NCBI RefSeq assembly: GCF_011044995.1
Contig: NZ_JAAKZW010000026.1
Span: 1 to 50,414, forward strand
DNA from: Streptomyces mesophilus
GTDB taxonomy: Bacteria > Actinomycetota > Actinomycetes > Streptomycetales > Streptomycetaceae
Length of the DNA stretch: 50,414 bases
Direction of reading: 5' to 3'
Of the stretch, positions 35,134 through 42,757 are shown piece after piece. The notes below the pieces were generated by a model. The model had not been told where the DNA came from. It did not search any database and saw only the letters and a program-made list of their open reading frames with translations. The stretch's first letter is position 1, and the number at the start of each line of letters is the position of its first letter. The position numbers and the translations under genes were made by a program.

Positions 35134-35844
35134 TCAGAATGCCGTCGGGTAGGGCACCTTCGCGCCGACGAACTGGGTGATGCCCCGGCGGCGGAAGCCG
35201 AGCGACTCGTACAGGCGTATCGCGCCTTCGTTCTGCGTCGACGCGTGCAGGAAGGGGATCTCGCCGCGTTCGCGGATGCCGGACGCCACGGCGTGTACGA
35301 GTCGGGTGCCGAGGCCCTGGCCGCGGAAGTCCTCGTCGGTACAGACGGCGCTGATCTCGGTGTAGCCGGGCGGGTGCATCCGCTCCCCCGCCATCGCGAC
35401 GAGTCGGCCTTCGCGCCGTATGCCGAGATAGGTGCCGAGCTCCACGGTCCGCGGCAGGAACGGGCCGGGCTGCGTCCGGGCGACGAGGTCGAGCATCTCG
35501 GGGGCGTCCGCGGGGCCGAGCCGTACGGCTTCGGGGTCCGGGCGGGCGTCGACCGACTCGTCGACGAGCTGGACGCCCTGCCCCTCGAAGGTGATCTTCC
35601 AGTCGGCGGGCGGCAGGGTCCGCAGGCCGGGCAGCGCGACCTCGGTCCCGGGGCCGCGGAGCGCGGCGAGGTCGGCCCAGTCCTGGGCGTCGGGCTCATC
35701 CGGGAGGCCCTGCCACAGCGCCACGTCCGAGGGGTAGCTCAATGCACGGCCGCGGCGCTCGGCGAAGGGGGCGTGCGGGCCCAGAAGCGCGGCGTACGCC
35801 GGGTTGTCCAAAACGTGCTGGGTCACCGGCGGTGCGGTGGTCAT
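35134..35844 (-). CDS. GNAT-family N-acetyltransferase
   Basis: A 236-residue GNAT protein. The acetyl-CoA loop is EDFRGQGLGTRLVHAVASGI (about 170-190), followed by the FLHASTQNEGAIRLYESLGFRRRG C-terminal motif. The N-terminal 110 residues are specific to a FR47-like subgroup. GAGGAG precedes ATG 35844. It converges on dhaM with nine bases between stops. Substrate unknown. Confidence 0.92.
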   Translation of the reverse strand: MTTAPPVTQHVLDNPAYAALLGPHAPFAERRGRALSYPSDVALWQGLPDEPDAQDWADLAALRGPGTEVALPGLRTLPPADWKITFEGQGVQLVDESVDARPDPEAVRLGPADAPEMLDLVARTQPGPFLPRTVELGTYLGIRREGRLVAMAGERMHPPGYTEISAVCTDEDFRGQGLGTRLVHAVASGIRERGEIPFLHASTQNEGAIRLYESLGFRRRGITQFVGAKVPYPTAF

Positions 35845-35942
35845 GGGGCTTGCTCCTCGGTCCTGCCGTCAGCTCTATGCGGACGCAAACAAAGACGGCA
35901 ATCGTAAAGTACGACAGAGGATCAAGCGGAATCGGCCCTGGA

Positions 35943-36359
35943 TTATTCCGCGGGCGGGCTCGGCCGGCCATCGGCCGTATCGTGCGCGGCCCGGCTTTCC
36001 ATGATCCGCGCATTGTTCTCCATGGCCCATCCGGCCAGCGCCAATGCCGGCGGGATCAGGCTCTTGCCGAGCGGAGTCAGGGCGTACTCGACGCGCGGCG
36101 GCACCTCCGCGAAGGCCGTACGGGACACCAGTCCGTCCCGGGTGAGATTCCGCAGGGTCAAGGTCAGCATCCGCTGCGAGATACCCGGAATGTGCTGGTG
36201 CAGTTCACCGAAGCGCATCCGCTGCTCATCGAGGGTGGCCACGATCAGGAGCGTCCACTTGTCGCAGATCCGGTCGAGTACGGCGCGGATCGTCCGGCCG
36301 CCGTCCCCGCGGATCATGCAGGTGTGTTCGTACGGCGTGCCCGGCTGCGCCTGCGACAT
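35943..36359 (-). CDS. HxlR-family transcriptional regulator
   Basis: A 138-residue winged-helix regulator with the HxlR hallmarks. CMIRGDGGRTIRAVLDRICDKWTLLIVATL, with the family cysteine near the N terminus, is followed by RMRFGELHQHIPGISQRMLTLTLRNL and PRVEYALTPLGKSL. HxlR proteins often sense quinones or aldehydes through that cysteine. ATG 36359 follows AGGGAG; a longer in-frame start is less likely. Divergent from a DoxX gene, with a 20-bp palindrome in between. Confidence 0.92.
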   Translation of the reverse strand: MSQAQPGTPYEHTCMIRGDGGRTIRAVLDRICDKWTLLIVATLDEQRMRFGELHQHIPGISQRMLTLTLRNLTRDGLVSRTAFAEVPPRVEYALTPLGKSLIPPALALAGWAMENNARIMESRAAHDTADGRPSPPAE

Positions 36360-36376
36360 GACAGCTCCCTGTGCGT

Positions 36377-36396
36377 AAGGCACATCCATGTGCCTT
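36377..36396. promoter_or_regulatory. Palindrome between HxlR and DoxX genes, probable HxlR operator
   Basis: AAGGCACAT (36377-36385), CC, ATGTGCCTT (36388-36396): perfect 9-bp arms. It lies 17 bases from the HxlR start and 72 from the DoxX start, so one bound dimer could control both promoters. Confidence 0.65.
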
Positions 36397-36468
36397 TTGT
36401 AGACCCCTCGACGCTGACTCATCATGAGGCCACTTCCTGCCCGTGAACCCAGCTTCCAGGGGGCCCTC

Positions 36469-36834
36469 ATGACCGTTGCCTATTGGATCGTCGCCGTACT
36501 GCTCGGCCTGTTCTACCTCTACTCGGGAGGCATCAAAGCCGTGCAGAGCCCCGAGAAGCTCAAGCCGATGATGGCCTGGGTCGACACAGTCCCGTTGCCG
36601 GCGCTCAGAGCGCTGGGGGTCGTCGAAGTCCTCGGCGCGCTGGGCCTGTTGCTGCCGCCCCTGACCGGCATCGCACCATGGCTGGCCATAGCGGCCGCCG
36701 CCGGTCTTGTGCTGCTGCAGATCGGAGCGATGCGGCTGCATCTGTCCCGCGGCGAGGTGCGCGAGACCGGGCTGAACATCGCCCTGATCGCGCTCGCGGC
36801 GGCGGCCGTGTGGCTCGGGACGGTGTGGGTCTGA
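36469..36834 (+). CDS. DoxX-family membrane protein
   Basis: A 121-residue protein with four predicted transmembrane helices. The first helix is WIVAVLLGLFYLYSGGIKAV, followed by the family-typical PEKLKPMMAWV and VVEVLGALGLLLPPLTG. DoxX-like proteins accompany thiol and oxidative stress functions. ATG 36469 follows AGGGGG. Likely target of the divergent HxlR regulator. Confidence 0.9.
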   Translation: MTVAYWIVAVLLGLFYLYSGGIKAVQSPEKLKPMMAWVDTVPLPALRALGVVEVLGALGLLLPPLTGIAPWLAIAAAAGLVLLQIGAMRLHLSRGEVRETGLNIALIALAAAAVWLGTVWV

Positions 36835-36841
36835 GGCCGGT

Positions 36842-37315
36842 TCAGACGGTGGGGTCGAACCACGCGGGTTCGTCGAGCAGCGCCTGCTTGATGCGGAACA
36901 GACCGAACTCGTGCAGCGGCGGCAGCGCGTCCACCGAGAACCAGCCCACCTCGAGCGACTCCTCGTCGTTCACCCGCGCCTCGCCGCCGACGGCGCGGCA
37001 GCGGATCGTGATGTCCATGAACTGGCAGTGGTCGCCGTTGGGGTACATCGTCGGGTCGAGCGTCTGCACCAGGACGACCCGCTCGGGTACGCAGTGGACG
37101 CCCGTCTCCTCGTAGACCTCTCGTACGGCGCAGGCGGCGGGCTGCTCACCGGGGTCGGGGATGCCGCCGATCACGGACCATTTGCCCGTGTCCGCGCGGC
37201 GGCCGAGCAGCACTCTGCCCTCGTCGTCGAAGACGAGCGCGGTCACGCCCGGCAGGAAGAGGAGTTGATGGCCCGCGCTGGCCCGGATCTCGCGGATGAA
37301 GTCGGGAGTACCCAT
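36842..37315 (-). CDS. NUDIX hydrolase
   Basis: A 157-residue hydrolase of nucleoside-diphosphate-linked compounds. The Nudix box is complete: a GGIPDPGEQPAACAVREVYE start followed by ETGV, matching GX5EX7REUXEEXGU. The lead segment SAGHQLLFLPGVTALVFDD is typical of a large actinobacterial subgroup of unknown substrate. It converges on the DoxX gene with seven bases between. Confidence 0.94.
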   Translation of the reverse strand: MGTPDFIREIRASAGHQLLFLPGVTALVFDDEGRVLLGRRADTGKWSVIGGIPDPGEQPAACAVREVYEETGVHCVPERVVLVQTLDPTMYPNGDHCQFMDITIRCRAVGGEARVNDEESLEVGWFSVDALPPLHEFGLFRIKQALLDEPAWFDPTV

Positions 37316-37384
37316 GCCCCGACCCTAACGCGCGGCTGATCTACGGTTCGCCCATGCCCACGGCGTGCCGGGGCCGGGCGGGGT

Positions 37385-37876
37385 TCAACTGATGGCAGGG
37401 CTGCGGCGTTCGACGAGGACCACGTCGCGCCACCGGCCGTGCCGGCGGCCGATGCGCTCGCGCGTACCGATGCGCCGGAAGCCGAGGCGCTGATGCAGCT
37501 CGAGGCTCGCGGTGTTCTCGGGGAAGATGCCCGACTGGATGGTCCAGATGCCGGCGGCCTCGGTCGAGGTCACGAGGGCACCGAGCAATCCGCGGGCGAC
37601 GCCTTGGCCGCGTGCCGCGGGGTGGACGTATACCGAGTGCTCCACGACGCCGACGTAGGCGCATCGGTCGGAGACACGCGTCGCCGCGACCCAACCCAGC
37701 ACTTTCCCGACGTCGGCGCTCAACGCGACGAAGCGGTGCTCGGGCATCTTGGCGGCATCGAAGGCGCGCCAGTTCGGGGCTTCGGTCTCGAAGGTGGCGT
37801 TTCCTTCGTCGATGCCCAACTGGTAGATACCCAGAACCTGTTCCGCGTGGGCAGCGGTGAGCGCCGTGATGATCAT
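37385..37876 (-). CDS. GNAT acetyltransferase, phosphinothricin acetyltransferase-like
   Basis: A 163-residue GNAT protein of the Pat/MddA type. It shows GIYQLGIDEGNATFETEAP near the N terminus, VEHSVYVHPAARGQGVARGLL as the acetyl-CoA loop and GIFPENTASLELHQRLGFR near the C terminus. Relatives acetylate phosphinothricin, methionine sulfoximine or sulfone; substrate range cannot be read from the sequence. ATG 37876 overlaps the arsR-type gene stop as ATGA, so it is cotranscribed with that regulator, an unusual pairing at the edge of an arsenic island. Confidence 0.9.
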   Translation of the reverse strand: MIITALTAAHAEQVLGIYQLGIDEGNATFETEAPNWRAFDAAKMPEHRFVALSADVGKVLGWVAATRVSDRCAYVGVVEHSVYVHPAARGQGVARGLLGALVTSTEAAGIWTIQSGIFPENTASLELHQRLGFRRIGTRERIGRRHGRWRDVVLVERRSPAIS

Positions 37877-38193
37877 GGCTGCCCCATGATGGCGCGCACC
37901 GCGGCGGGGAAGCATTCCAGGCAGGCGCCGTTGACCTCGTAGCGGGTCGAGGTTCCCTGTCGCTCGGCGAGCACGAAGCGGACCTCGGCCAGAATTCGGA
38001 GATGGTGCGAAACGGTCGACTGGCCGATCGGCAGAAGCCCGACGATCTCACCGACCGTCATCGCCCGCCGCTCGGTGGCGAGCAGGTTCAGCAGACGTAC
38101 GCGCATGGGGTCGGCCAGCGCCTTGAACCAGGTGGCATAGGTGGCGGCGTCCTCGTGGCTCAGTGAGCCCGGCTCACACTCGGTCTCATTCAT
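37873..38193 (-). CDS. ArsR-family regulator with C-terminal CxxC
   Basis: A 106-residue winged-helix repressor. The HTH is VGEIVGLLPIGQSTVSHHLRILAE (about 47-70). It lacks the usual ELCVCDL cysteine motif in the DNA-binding helix; its cysteines are C6, C91 and C94 (ACLECF), a different possible sensor site. Divergent from arsM, and translationally coupled to the acetyltransferase gene. ATG 38193 lies beside the palindrome at 38199-38214. Confidence 0.9.
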   Translation of the reverse strand: MNETECEPGSLSHEDAATYATWFKALADPMRVRLLNLLATERRAMTVGEIVGLLPIGQSTVSHHLRILAEVRFVLAERQGTSTRYEVNGACLECFPAAVRAIMGQP

Positions 38194-38198
38194 CGATC

Positions 38199-38214
38199 AT
38201 CGACGATAGTCGAT
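38199..38214. promoter_or_regulatory. Palindrome at the arsR-type gene start
   Basis: ATCGAC, GATA, GTCGAT: perfect 6-bp arms around four bases, five bases upstream of the ArsR-type start codon. Probable operator for autoregulation of the 106-residue ArsR protein. Confidence 0.5.
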
Positions 38215-38255
38215 TAAAGCTTCAGGCCCAGCCCTTTTAACTGTTTCGAAGTCTC

Positions 38256-38313
38256 TCTATGTTGACTCTCATCGAATCAGCAGGCAGCCTTGATTCCACA
38301 GACGTCGAAACAA
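38256..38313 (+). promoter_or_regulatory. arsM promoter block, copy 1 of a shared ars promoter
   Basis: TCTATGTTGAC, two bases, TCATCGAATCA (38256-38279), and ACGTCGAAACAA (38302-38313). Both blocks recur before the flavoprotein gene at 42678-42701 and 42733-42744. TTGACT at 38262-38267 could be the -35 box, with CAGCCT 17 bases further as the -10; TCATCGAATCA then lies in the spacer. Likely ArsR-controlled. Confidence 0.6.
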
Positions 38314-38333
38314 TGGATCACCGAGGAGCCGAC

Positions 38334-39143
38334 GTGAGCAAGAGCGAGCAGTCCGAACTGCTGGAAACCGTCCGCGCCGGATACGCGGCCGCCGCCTTGA
38401 AGGTGACCGGCGGTGGTGCGGCCTGCTGCGGCTCGGAGGGCGTCGAGATCGACGAGAACTTCGGGTCAGGGCTCTACGCGGCCACCGACCGCGAGGCCCT
38501 GCCCGCCGAGGCCGTCGCCGCCTCACTCGGCTGCGGCAATCCCCTGGCCGTCGCCGAACTCCGCGAAGGCGAGCGGGTGTTGGACCTCGGCTCGGGCGGC
38601 GGCATCGACGTCCTCCTGTCCGCTCGCCGGGTCGGCGTGAGCGGCAAGGCGTACGGCCTGGACATGACCGAGGAGATGTTGGCCCTTGCACTGGCCAACA
38701 AGGAGAAGGCCGGAGCGACGAACGTCGAGTTCCTCAAGGGCACGATCGAGTCGGTGCCGCTGCCCGCGAGCACCGTCGACGTCGTGATCTCCAACTGCGT
38801 GATCAACCTGTCCGTCGACAAGCCCGCCGTCTTCACCGAGATGTTCCGTGTGCTCGCGCCTGGCGGCCGGATCGGCATCTCCGATGTGGTGGCCGACGAT
38901 GCGCTCAGCCCTGCCCAGCGTGCCGAGCGCGGCAACTACGTGGGCTGCATTGCGGGCGCGCTCTCCTTCGCCGAGTACCGCCAAGGCCTTGCGGAGGCCG
39001 GTTTCACCGGCGTCGAGGTCACCCCGACCCACCAGGTGGCCGACGGCATGCACTCCGCAATCGTCCGCGCCACCAAGCCGCTCTCCGCCACGACTGTCCC
39101 GGTCGCCGCGCCCGCGCAGGGCGGGAGCTCCTGCTGCAGTTGA
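38334..39143 (+). CDS. arsM: Arsenite methyltransferase
   Basis: A 269-residue SAM-dependent As(III) methyltransferase. The SAM loop is VLDLGSGGGIDVLLSARRV (about 82-100). Conserved thiols are C31-C32 (AACCGSEG), C67 (SLGCGNPLA), C155 (SNCVINLS) and C205 (YVGCIAGAL); these are the substrate-binding cysteines of the family. A further C267-C268 pair ends the protein. GTG 38334 follows GAGGAG; an ATG at 38313 is an alternative. It methylates arsenite, giving volatile or exportable species. Confidence 0.94.
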   Translation: MSKSEQSELLETVRAGYAAAALKVTGGGAACCGSEGVEIDENFGSGLYAATDREALPAEAVAASLGCGNPLAVAELREGERVLDLGSGGGIDVLLSARRVGVSGKAYGLDMTEEMLALALANKEKAGATNVEFLKGTIESVPLPASTVDVVISNCVINLSVDKPAVFTEMFRVLAPGGRIGISDVVADDALSPAQRAERGNYVGCIAGALSFAEYRQGLAEAGFTGVEVTPTHQVADGMHSAIVRATKPLSATTVPVAAPAQGGSSCCS

Positions 39144-39198
39144 TACGCCTGAGCGACGATGACATTGCGCATCTCGCCCGTCGTGCCGCTCTGCGAGC

Positions 39199-39612
39199 TC
39201 AGGCCGACTTCTCCGGCGCGATCTCGGCGATCAGACCCTCGACCAAGTTTTTGATCTCGTCGCGGATGGGACGCACGGCCGCCACGCCCTGGCCCGCCGG
39301 GTCCTCCAACTCCCAGTCCAGGTACCGCTTGCCGGGGAAAACGGGGCAGGTGTCGCCGCAGCCCATGGTGATGCAGACGTCCGACTCCTTGACCGCGTCC
39401 ACGGTGAGCATCTTCGGGGTCTCGGCGGAGATGTCGATGCCGACCTCGGCCATGGCCTCGACGGCGGCCGGGTTCACGGCGTCGCCGGGGTTGGAGCCGG
39501 CCGAGCGGACCTCGATCCGGTCGCCCGCGAGGTGGGTCAGCCAGGCGGCCGCCATCTGGGAACGGCCGGCGTTGTGGACGCACACGAAAAGAACGGACGG
39601 CTTCTCGGACAT
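39199..39612 (-). CDS. arsC: Arsenate reductase, low-molecular-weight phosphatase type
   Basis: A 137-residue protein. The P-loop CVHNAGRS carries C11, the arsenate-attacking thiol. C80, C85 and C89 lie in DVCITMGCGDTCPVFPGKRY and resemble the relay cysteines of thioredoxin-coupled ArsC enzymes, so thioredoxin rather than mycothiol reduction is favoured. Product is arsenite, exported by Acr3 or methylated by ArsM. Convergent with arsM, divergent from the arsR-acr3-arsO operon. Confidence 0.95.
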   Translation of the reverse strand: MSEKPSVLFVCVHNAGRSQMAAAWLTHLAGDRIEVRSAGSNPGDAVNPAAVEAMAEVGIDISAETPKMLTVDAVKESDVCITMGCGDTCPVFPGKRYLDWELEDPAGQGVAAVRPIRDEIKNLVEGLIAEIAPEKSA

Positions 39613-39694
39613 CGCGGGGTCTCTCTTGTCTCGCGTTGATTGCGGCGCGGGCTATCGATTGCGGATCCGACCAGCCATCACGGATCAACCATCG

Positions 39695-39740
39695 GGGATG
39701 GACGAGCAGGGATGGACGAGCAGCCGGGATGGACGATCGG
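39695..39740 (+). repeat. Three direct copies of GGGATGGACGA
   Basis: Copies start at 39695, 39709 and 39726 (spacings 14 and 17). The first two continue GCA and the third TCGG. They occupy the middle of the 182-base gap between arsC and the acr3 operon. They may be binding sites or simply slippage repeats. Confidence 0.7.
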
Positions 39741-39762
39741 GATCAGATCAGCGCCGAATGGT

Positions 39763-39823
39763 GTCAGCGACCACTGATGTGACAGTATCAGTCCATGATG
39801 ACGTCAGCCACCACTGATCTGAT
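39763..39823. promoter_or_regulatory. Operator-like repeats before the acr3 operon
   Basis: A direct repeat, GTCAGC(G/C)ACCACTGAT(G/C)TGA, occurs at 39763-39782 and 39803-39822; the second copy lies inside the first codons of the arsR gene. Between them ACTGAT-N8-ATCAGT (39773-39792) forms an inverted repeat. No copy of the arsM-type promoter block is present here, so this operon appears to use its own operator. Confidence 0.5.
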
Positions 39824-40106
39824 CCGGGTCATCGCCGATCCGCTCAGGCTTCAGATCGTGACCCTGCTCGCCCACGAGACCCTGTGCACCACCCACCTCG
39901 TGGAGGAGACCGGTGCCCGGCAGACGAACCTCTCCAACCATCTGCGCGTGCTGCGCGAAGCGGGCGTGGTGGAGACCGAGCCGTGCGGGCGCTTCACGTA
40001 CTACAAGCTGAAGCCCGAGGTCATCGAGGCGCTTGCCGCATCCTTCGGCGAACTGGCCGCCACCGCGCGTACGACGACCGAGACGAACCGAAAGCGAGCC
40101 TGCTGA
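39795..40106 (+). CDS. arsR: ArsR/CmtR-like metalloregulator of the acr3 operon
   Basis: A 103-residue winged-helix repressor. The HTH is HLVEETGARQTNLSNHLRVLREAG (about 34-57). Cysteines C31 (ETLCTTHL), C64 (TEPCGRF) and the last residue C103 give a layout unlike the CVC type; the fold and a C-terminal thiol recall the CmtR group. ATG 39795 or the adjacent ATG 39798 can start. Its TGA shares a base with the acr3 ATG. Confidence 0.92.
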   Translation: MMTSATTDLIRVIADPLRLQIVTLLAHETLCTTHLVEETGARQTNLSNHLRVLREAGVVETEPCGRFTYYKLKPEVIEALAASFGELAATARTTTETNRKRAC

Positions 40107-41212
40107 TGACCGCGACCGAACCCGGCACCGCCTCACCGCCCAAGGGCGGCGAGGACGCCTCGATCGTCGCCAAGCTCTCCACGCTCGACCGGTTCCTGGC
40201 AGTGTGGATCCTGCTGGCCATGGCCATAGGCCTCGGCCTGGGCCGCGTGATCCCGGGCCTCGACGACGCCCTCGCCAAGGTCGAGATCGGCGGCATCTCG
40301 CTGCCCATCGCCCTCGGCCTGCTGATCATGATGTACCCGGTCCTCGCGAAGGTCCGCTACGACAAGCTCGACGCCGTCACCGGCGACCGCAAGCTGATGG
40401 CGTCCTCGCTCGTCATCAACTGGATCGTCGGACCTGCCGTGATGTTCGCGCTCGCGTGGATCTTCCTGGCAGACCTGCCCGAATACCGCACGGGCCTCAT
40501 CATCGTGGGCCTTGCGCGCTGCATCGCGATGGTCATCATCTGGAACGATCTGGCCTGCGGCGACCGCGAGGCCGCTGCCGTACTCGTGGCCCTCAACTCG
40601 GTCTTCCAGGTACTGGCGTTCGGCCTGCTCGGCTGGTTCTACCTCGACCTGCTGCCCGGCTGGCTGGGCCTCGGCGAGGGAGAGCAGCTCGACATCTCGA
40701 TGTGGAAGATCGCGCTGAACGTCGTCATCTTCCTCGGCATCCCGCTGCTCGCCGGCTTCCTCACCCGCCGCATCGGCGAGAAGAAGCTCGGCCGCGAGTC
40801 GTACGAGTCCAAGTTCCTGCCGAAGATCGGCCCTTGGGCCCTCTACGGCCTGCTCTTCACGATCGTCATCCTCTTCGCCCTGCAGGGAAAGACCATCACG
40901 TCGCAGCCACTCGACGTGGCCCGTATCGCGCTGCCGCTGCTCGTCTACTTCGCGATCATGTTCTTCGGCACGTTCGCGCTCGGCAAGGCGATCGGCCTCG
41001 CCTACGACCGCACCACGACACTCGCGTTCACGGCGGCCGGGAACAACTTCGAGCTGGCCATCGCGGTCGCCATCGCCACCTTCGGGGTGACGTCCGGGCA
41101 GGCTTTGTCGGGTGTCGTCGGACCGCTGATCGAAGTGCCCGTCCTGATCGCGCTCGTCTACGTGGCGCTGGCCTGGCGCAAGAAGTTCGCCCCGGCCAAG
41201 CTCACGACGTGA
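40106..41212 (+). CDS. acr3: Acr3-family arsenite efflux permease
   Basis: A 368-residue inner-membrane protein with about ten transmembrane helices that exports arsenite. Family marks are C139 in VGLARCIAMVIIWNDLACGD, the AAGNNFELAIAVAIA helix and the late glutamate E343 in GPLIEVPVLI. There is no separate ArsA ATPase gene here, so export depends on membrane potential. Coupled by one-base and four-base overlaps to arsR and arsO. Confidence 0.96.
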   Translation: MTATEPGTASPPKGGEDASIVAKLSTLDRFLAVWILLAMAIGLGLGRVIPGLDDALAKVEIGGISLPIALGLLIMMYPVLAKVRYDKLDAVTGDRKLMASSLVINWIVGPAVMFALAWIFLADLPEYRTGLIIVGLARCIAMVIIWNDLACGDREAAAVLVALNSVFQVLAFGLLGWFYLDLLPGWLGLGEGEQLDISMWKIALNVVIFLGIPLLAGFLTRRIGEKKLGRESYESKFLPKIGPWALYGLLFTIVILFALQGKTITSQPLDVARIALPLLVYFAIMFFGTFALGKAIGLAYDRTTTLAFTAAGNNFELAIAVAIATFGVTSGQALSGVVGPLIEVPVLIALVYVALAWRKKFAPAKLTT

Positions 41213-42267
41213 CGCAGCGGACCGATGTGGTGGTGATCGGCGGCGGCCAGGCAGGGCTCGCCGCCGGTTACCACCTGCGCCGCCTCGGCCTGGACTTCGT
41301 CGTGCTCGACGCCCAGACCGCGGCGGGCGGCGCCTGGCAGCACACCTGGGACTCGCTGCATCTGTTCTCCCCCGCGGCCTACTCGTCTCTGCCGGGACGG
41401 CCCATGCCCGGACAGGCCGGCGAGGTGTATCCGGACGCCTCGCATGTCGTCCGCTACCTGCGCGACTACGAGCGGCGCTATGTACTGCCGGTGCTGCGGC
41501 CCGTACGCGTTCAAGGCGTCCACCGCGACGGCGAGTTCCTGCGCGTCGAGAGCGACTCCGGGACCTGGCGGGCGCGCAACGTCATCAGCGCGACCGGCAC
41601 CTGGTGGCGCCCGTTCATCCCGGCCGTCCCAGGGCGTGCCGAGTTCGACGGGACGCAGCTGCACACCGTCGAGTACCGCAGCCCGGCCGACTTCGCCGGA
41701 CGACGCGTCATGGTGGTCGGCGGCGGCAACTCCGGCGCGCAGATCGCCGCCGATCTCGCGTACGAGAGTGAACTGACCTGGGTCACCCAGCGCCCGCCCC
41801 GCTTCCTGGCCGATGACATCGACGGGCGCGCCCTGTTCGACGCGGCCACCGCCCGCCGCCGTGCCTTGGAGAACGGGCAGACGGACACCGGAGGCGTCGC
41901 CTCGCTGGGTGACATCGTCGCCGTGCCGCCGGTGCGCGAGGCGCGGGATGCGGGCCTGCTCAAGGCCTCACCCATGGTCGTAAGACTGACCCGTGACGGC
42001 GTCGAGTGGGCCGACGGCACCCGCGCGGCAGCCGATGCCGTCATCTGGTGCACCGGATACCGCCCTGCGCTCTCCCACCTCGCCCCACTGCAACTCCGGG
42101 GCACTCGCGGGCACATCGCGACCGAGGGCACACGGGCCGTGGGCGAACCACGACTGCACCTGCTCGGCTACGGCGACTGGACGGGCCCGGCCTCCGCCAC
42201 CCTCATCGGGGTGGGCCGCCCCGCGCGCGACGCGGCACGCGCCGTCGCCGAGGCCATCGTCTCGTAA
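41209..42267 (+). CDS. arsO: ArsO-type flavin-dependent monooxygenase
   Basis: A 352-residue FAD/NAD(P)H enzyme. The FAD loop is VVVIGGGQAGLAAGYHL (about 7-23), the NADPH loop VMVVGGGNSGAQIAADL (about 165-182), and ATG-like segments SATGTWWRPF and WCTGYRP follow. Proteins called ArsO lie in Streptomyces ars clusters and may oxidise arsenicals; the exact reaction is unsettled. GTG 41209 overlaps the acr3 stop as GTGA. Confidence 0.88.
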   Translation: MTQRTDVVVIGGGQAGLAAGYHLRRLGLDFVVLDAQTAAGGAWQHTWDSLHLFSPAAYSSLPGRPMPGQAGEVYPDASHVVRYLRDYERRYVLPVLRPVRVQGVHRDGEFLRVESDSGTWRARNVISATGTWWRPFIPAVPGRAEFDGTQLHTVEYRSPADFAGRRVMVVGGGNSGAQIAADLAYESELTWVTQRPPRFLADDIDGRALFDAATARRRALENGQTDTGGVASLGDIVAVPPVREARDAGLLKASPMVVRLTRDGVEWADGTRAAADAVIWCTGYRPALSHLAPLQLRGTRGHIATEGTRAVGEPRLHLLGYGDWTGPASATLIGVGRPARDAARAVAEAIVS

Positions 42268-42273
42268 GCGCGG

Positions 42274-42645
42274 TCAATTCCCCGCAGGCGCCAGCAAGTT
42301 GCCCATCGCCGTCACCACGGACGGCTCCACCCGGTAGTACACCCAGGTGCCGCGCCGCTCGGAGGAGAGCAGGCCCGCTTCCTTGAGCTTCTTGAGGTGG
42401 TGGGAGACCGTCGGCTGGGAGACGCCGACGTCGGAGATGTCGCAGACGCACGCCTCGCCGCCCGGGTGCGAGGCGACCGCGGAGAACAGGCGCAGGCGTA
42501 CCGGGTCGCCGAGGGCCTTGAACATCTTCGCGGTGCGCTCGGCCTCCTCGGCGGTGAAGGTGCGCTCCGTCAGGGGCGGGCAGCAGGGCGTCGCGGCCTC
42601 GGCGGTCTCCGGTTCGAGCAGCGGCAGGCTCTTCGTGGTGGACAT
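42274..42645 (-). CDS. arsR: ArsR arsenite-sensing repressor, CC plus CVC type
   Basis: A 123-residue repressor. An N-terminal C21-C22 pair (TPCCPPL) and C66/C68 in EACVCDISDVGVSQ give the three- or four-thiol As(III) site known from corynebacterial-type ArsR; the HTH is VSQPTVSHHLKKLKEAG. ATG 42645 lies 112 bases from the divergent flavoprotein gene. It converges on arsO with six bases between. Confidence 0.94.
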   Translation of the reverse strand: MSTTKSLPLLEPETAEAATPCCPPLTERTFTAEEAERTAKMFKALGDPVRLRLFSAVASHPGGEACVCDISDVGVSQPTVSHHLKKLKEAGLLSSERRGTWVYYRVEPSVVTAMGNLLAPAGN

Positions 42646-42677
42646 GCCGTCAAGCCTACCCAGGTATTCGACAAACA

Positions 42678-42744
42678 TCTATGTTGACGTTCATCGAATC
42701 AAGTGCCATGCTGACGCCGAAGTCATCGACAAACGTCGAAACAA
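42678..42744 (+). promoter_or_regulatory. Flavoprotein promoter block, copy 2 of the shared ars promoter
   Basis: TCTATGTTGAC, two bases, TCATCGAATCA (42678-42701) matches the arsM copy at 22 of 24 positions, and ACGTCGAAACAA (42733-42744) matches exactly. TTGACG (42684-42689) with CATGCT 17 bases later is a possible promoter. AACAT-CT-ATGTT (42674-42685) is a small inverted repeat next to it. Confidence 0.6.
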
Positions 42745-42757
42745 AGGGGACCCTGCC

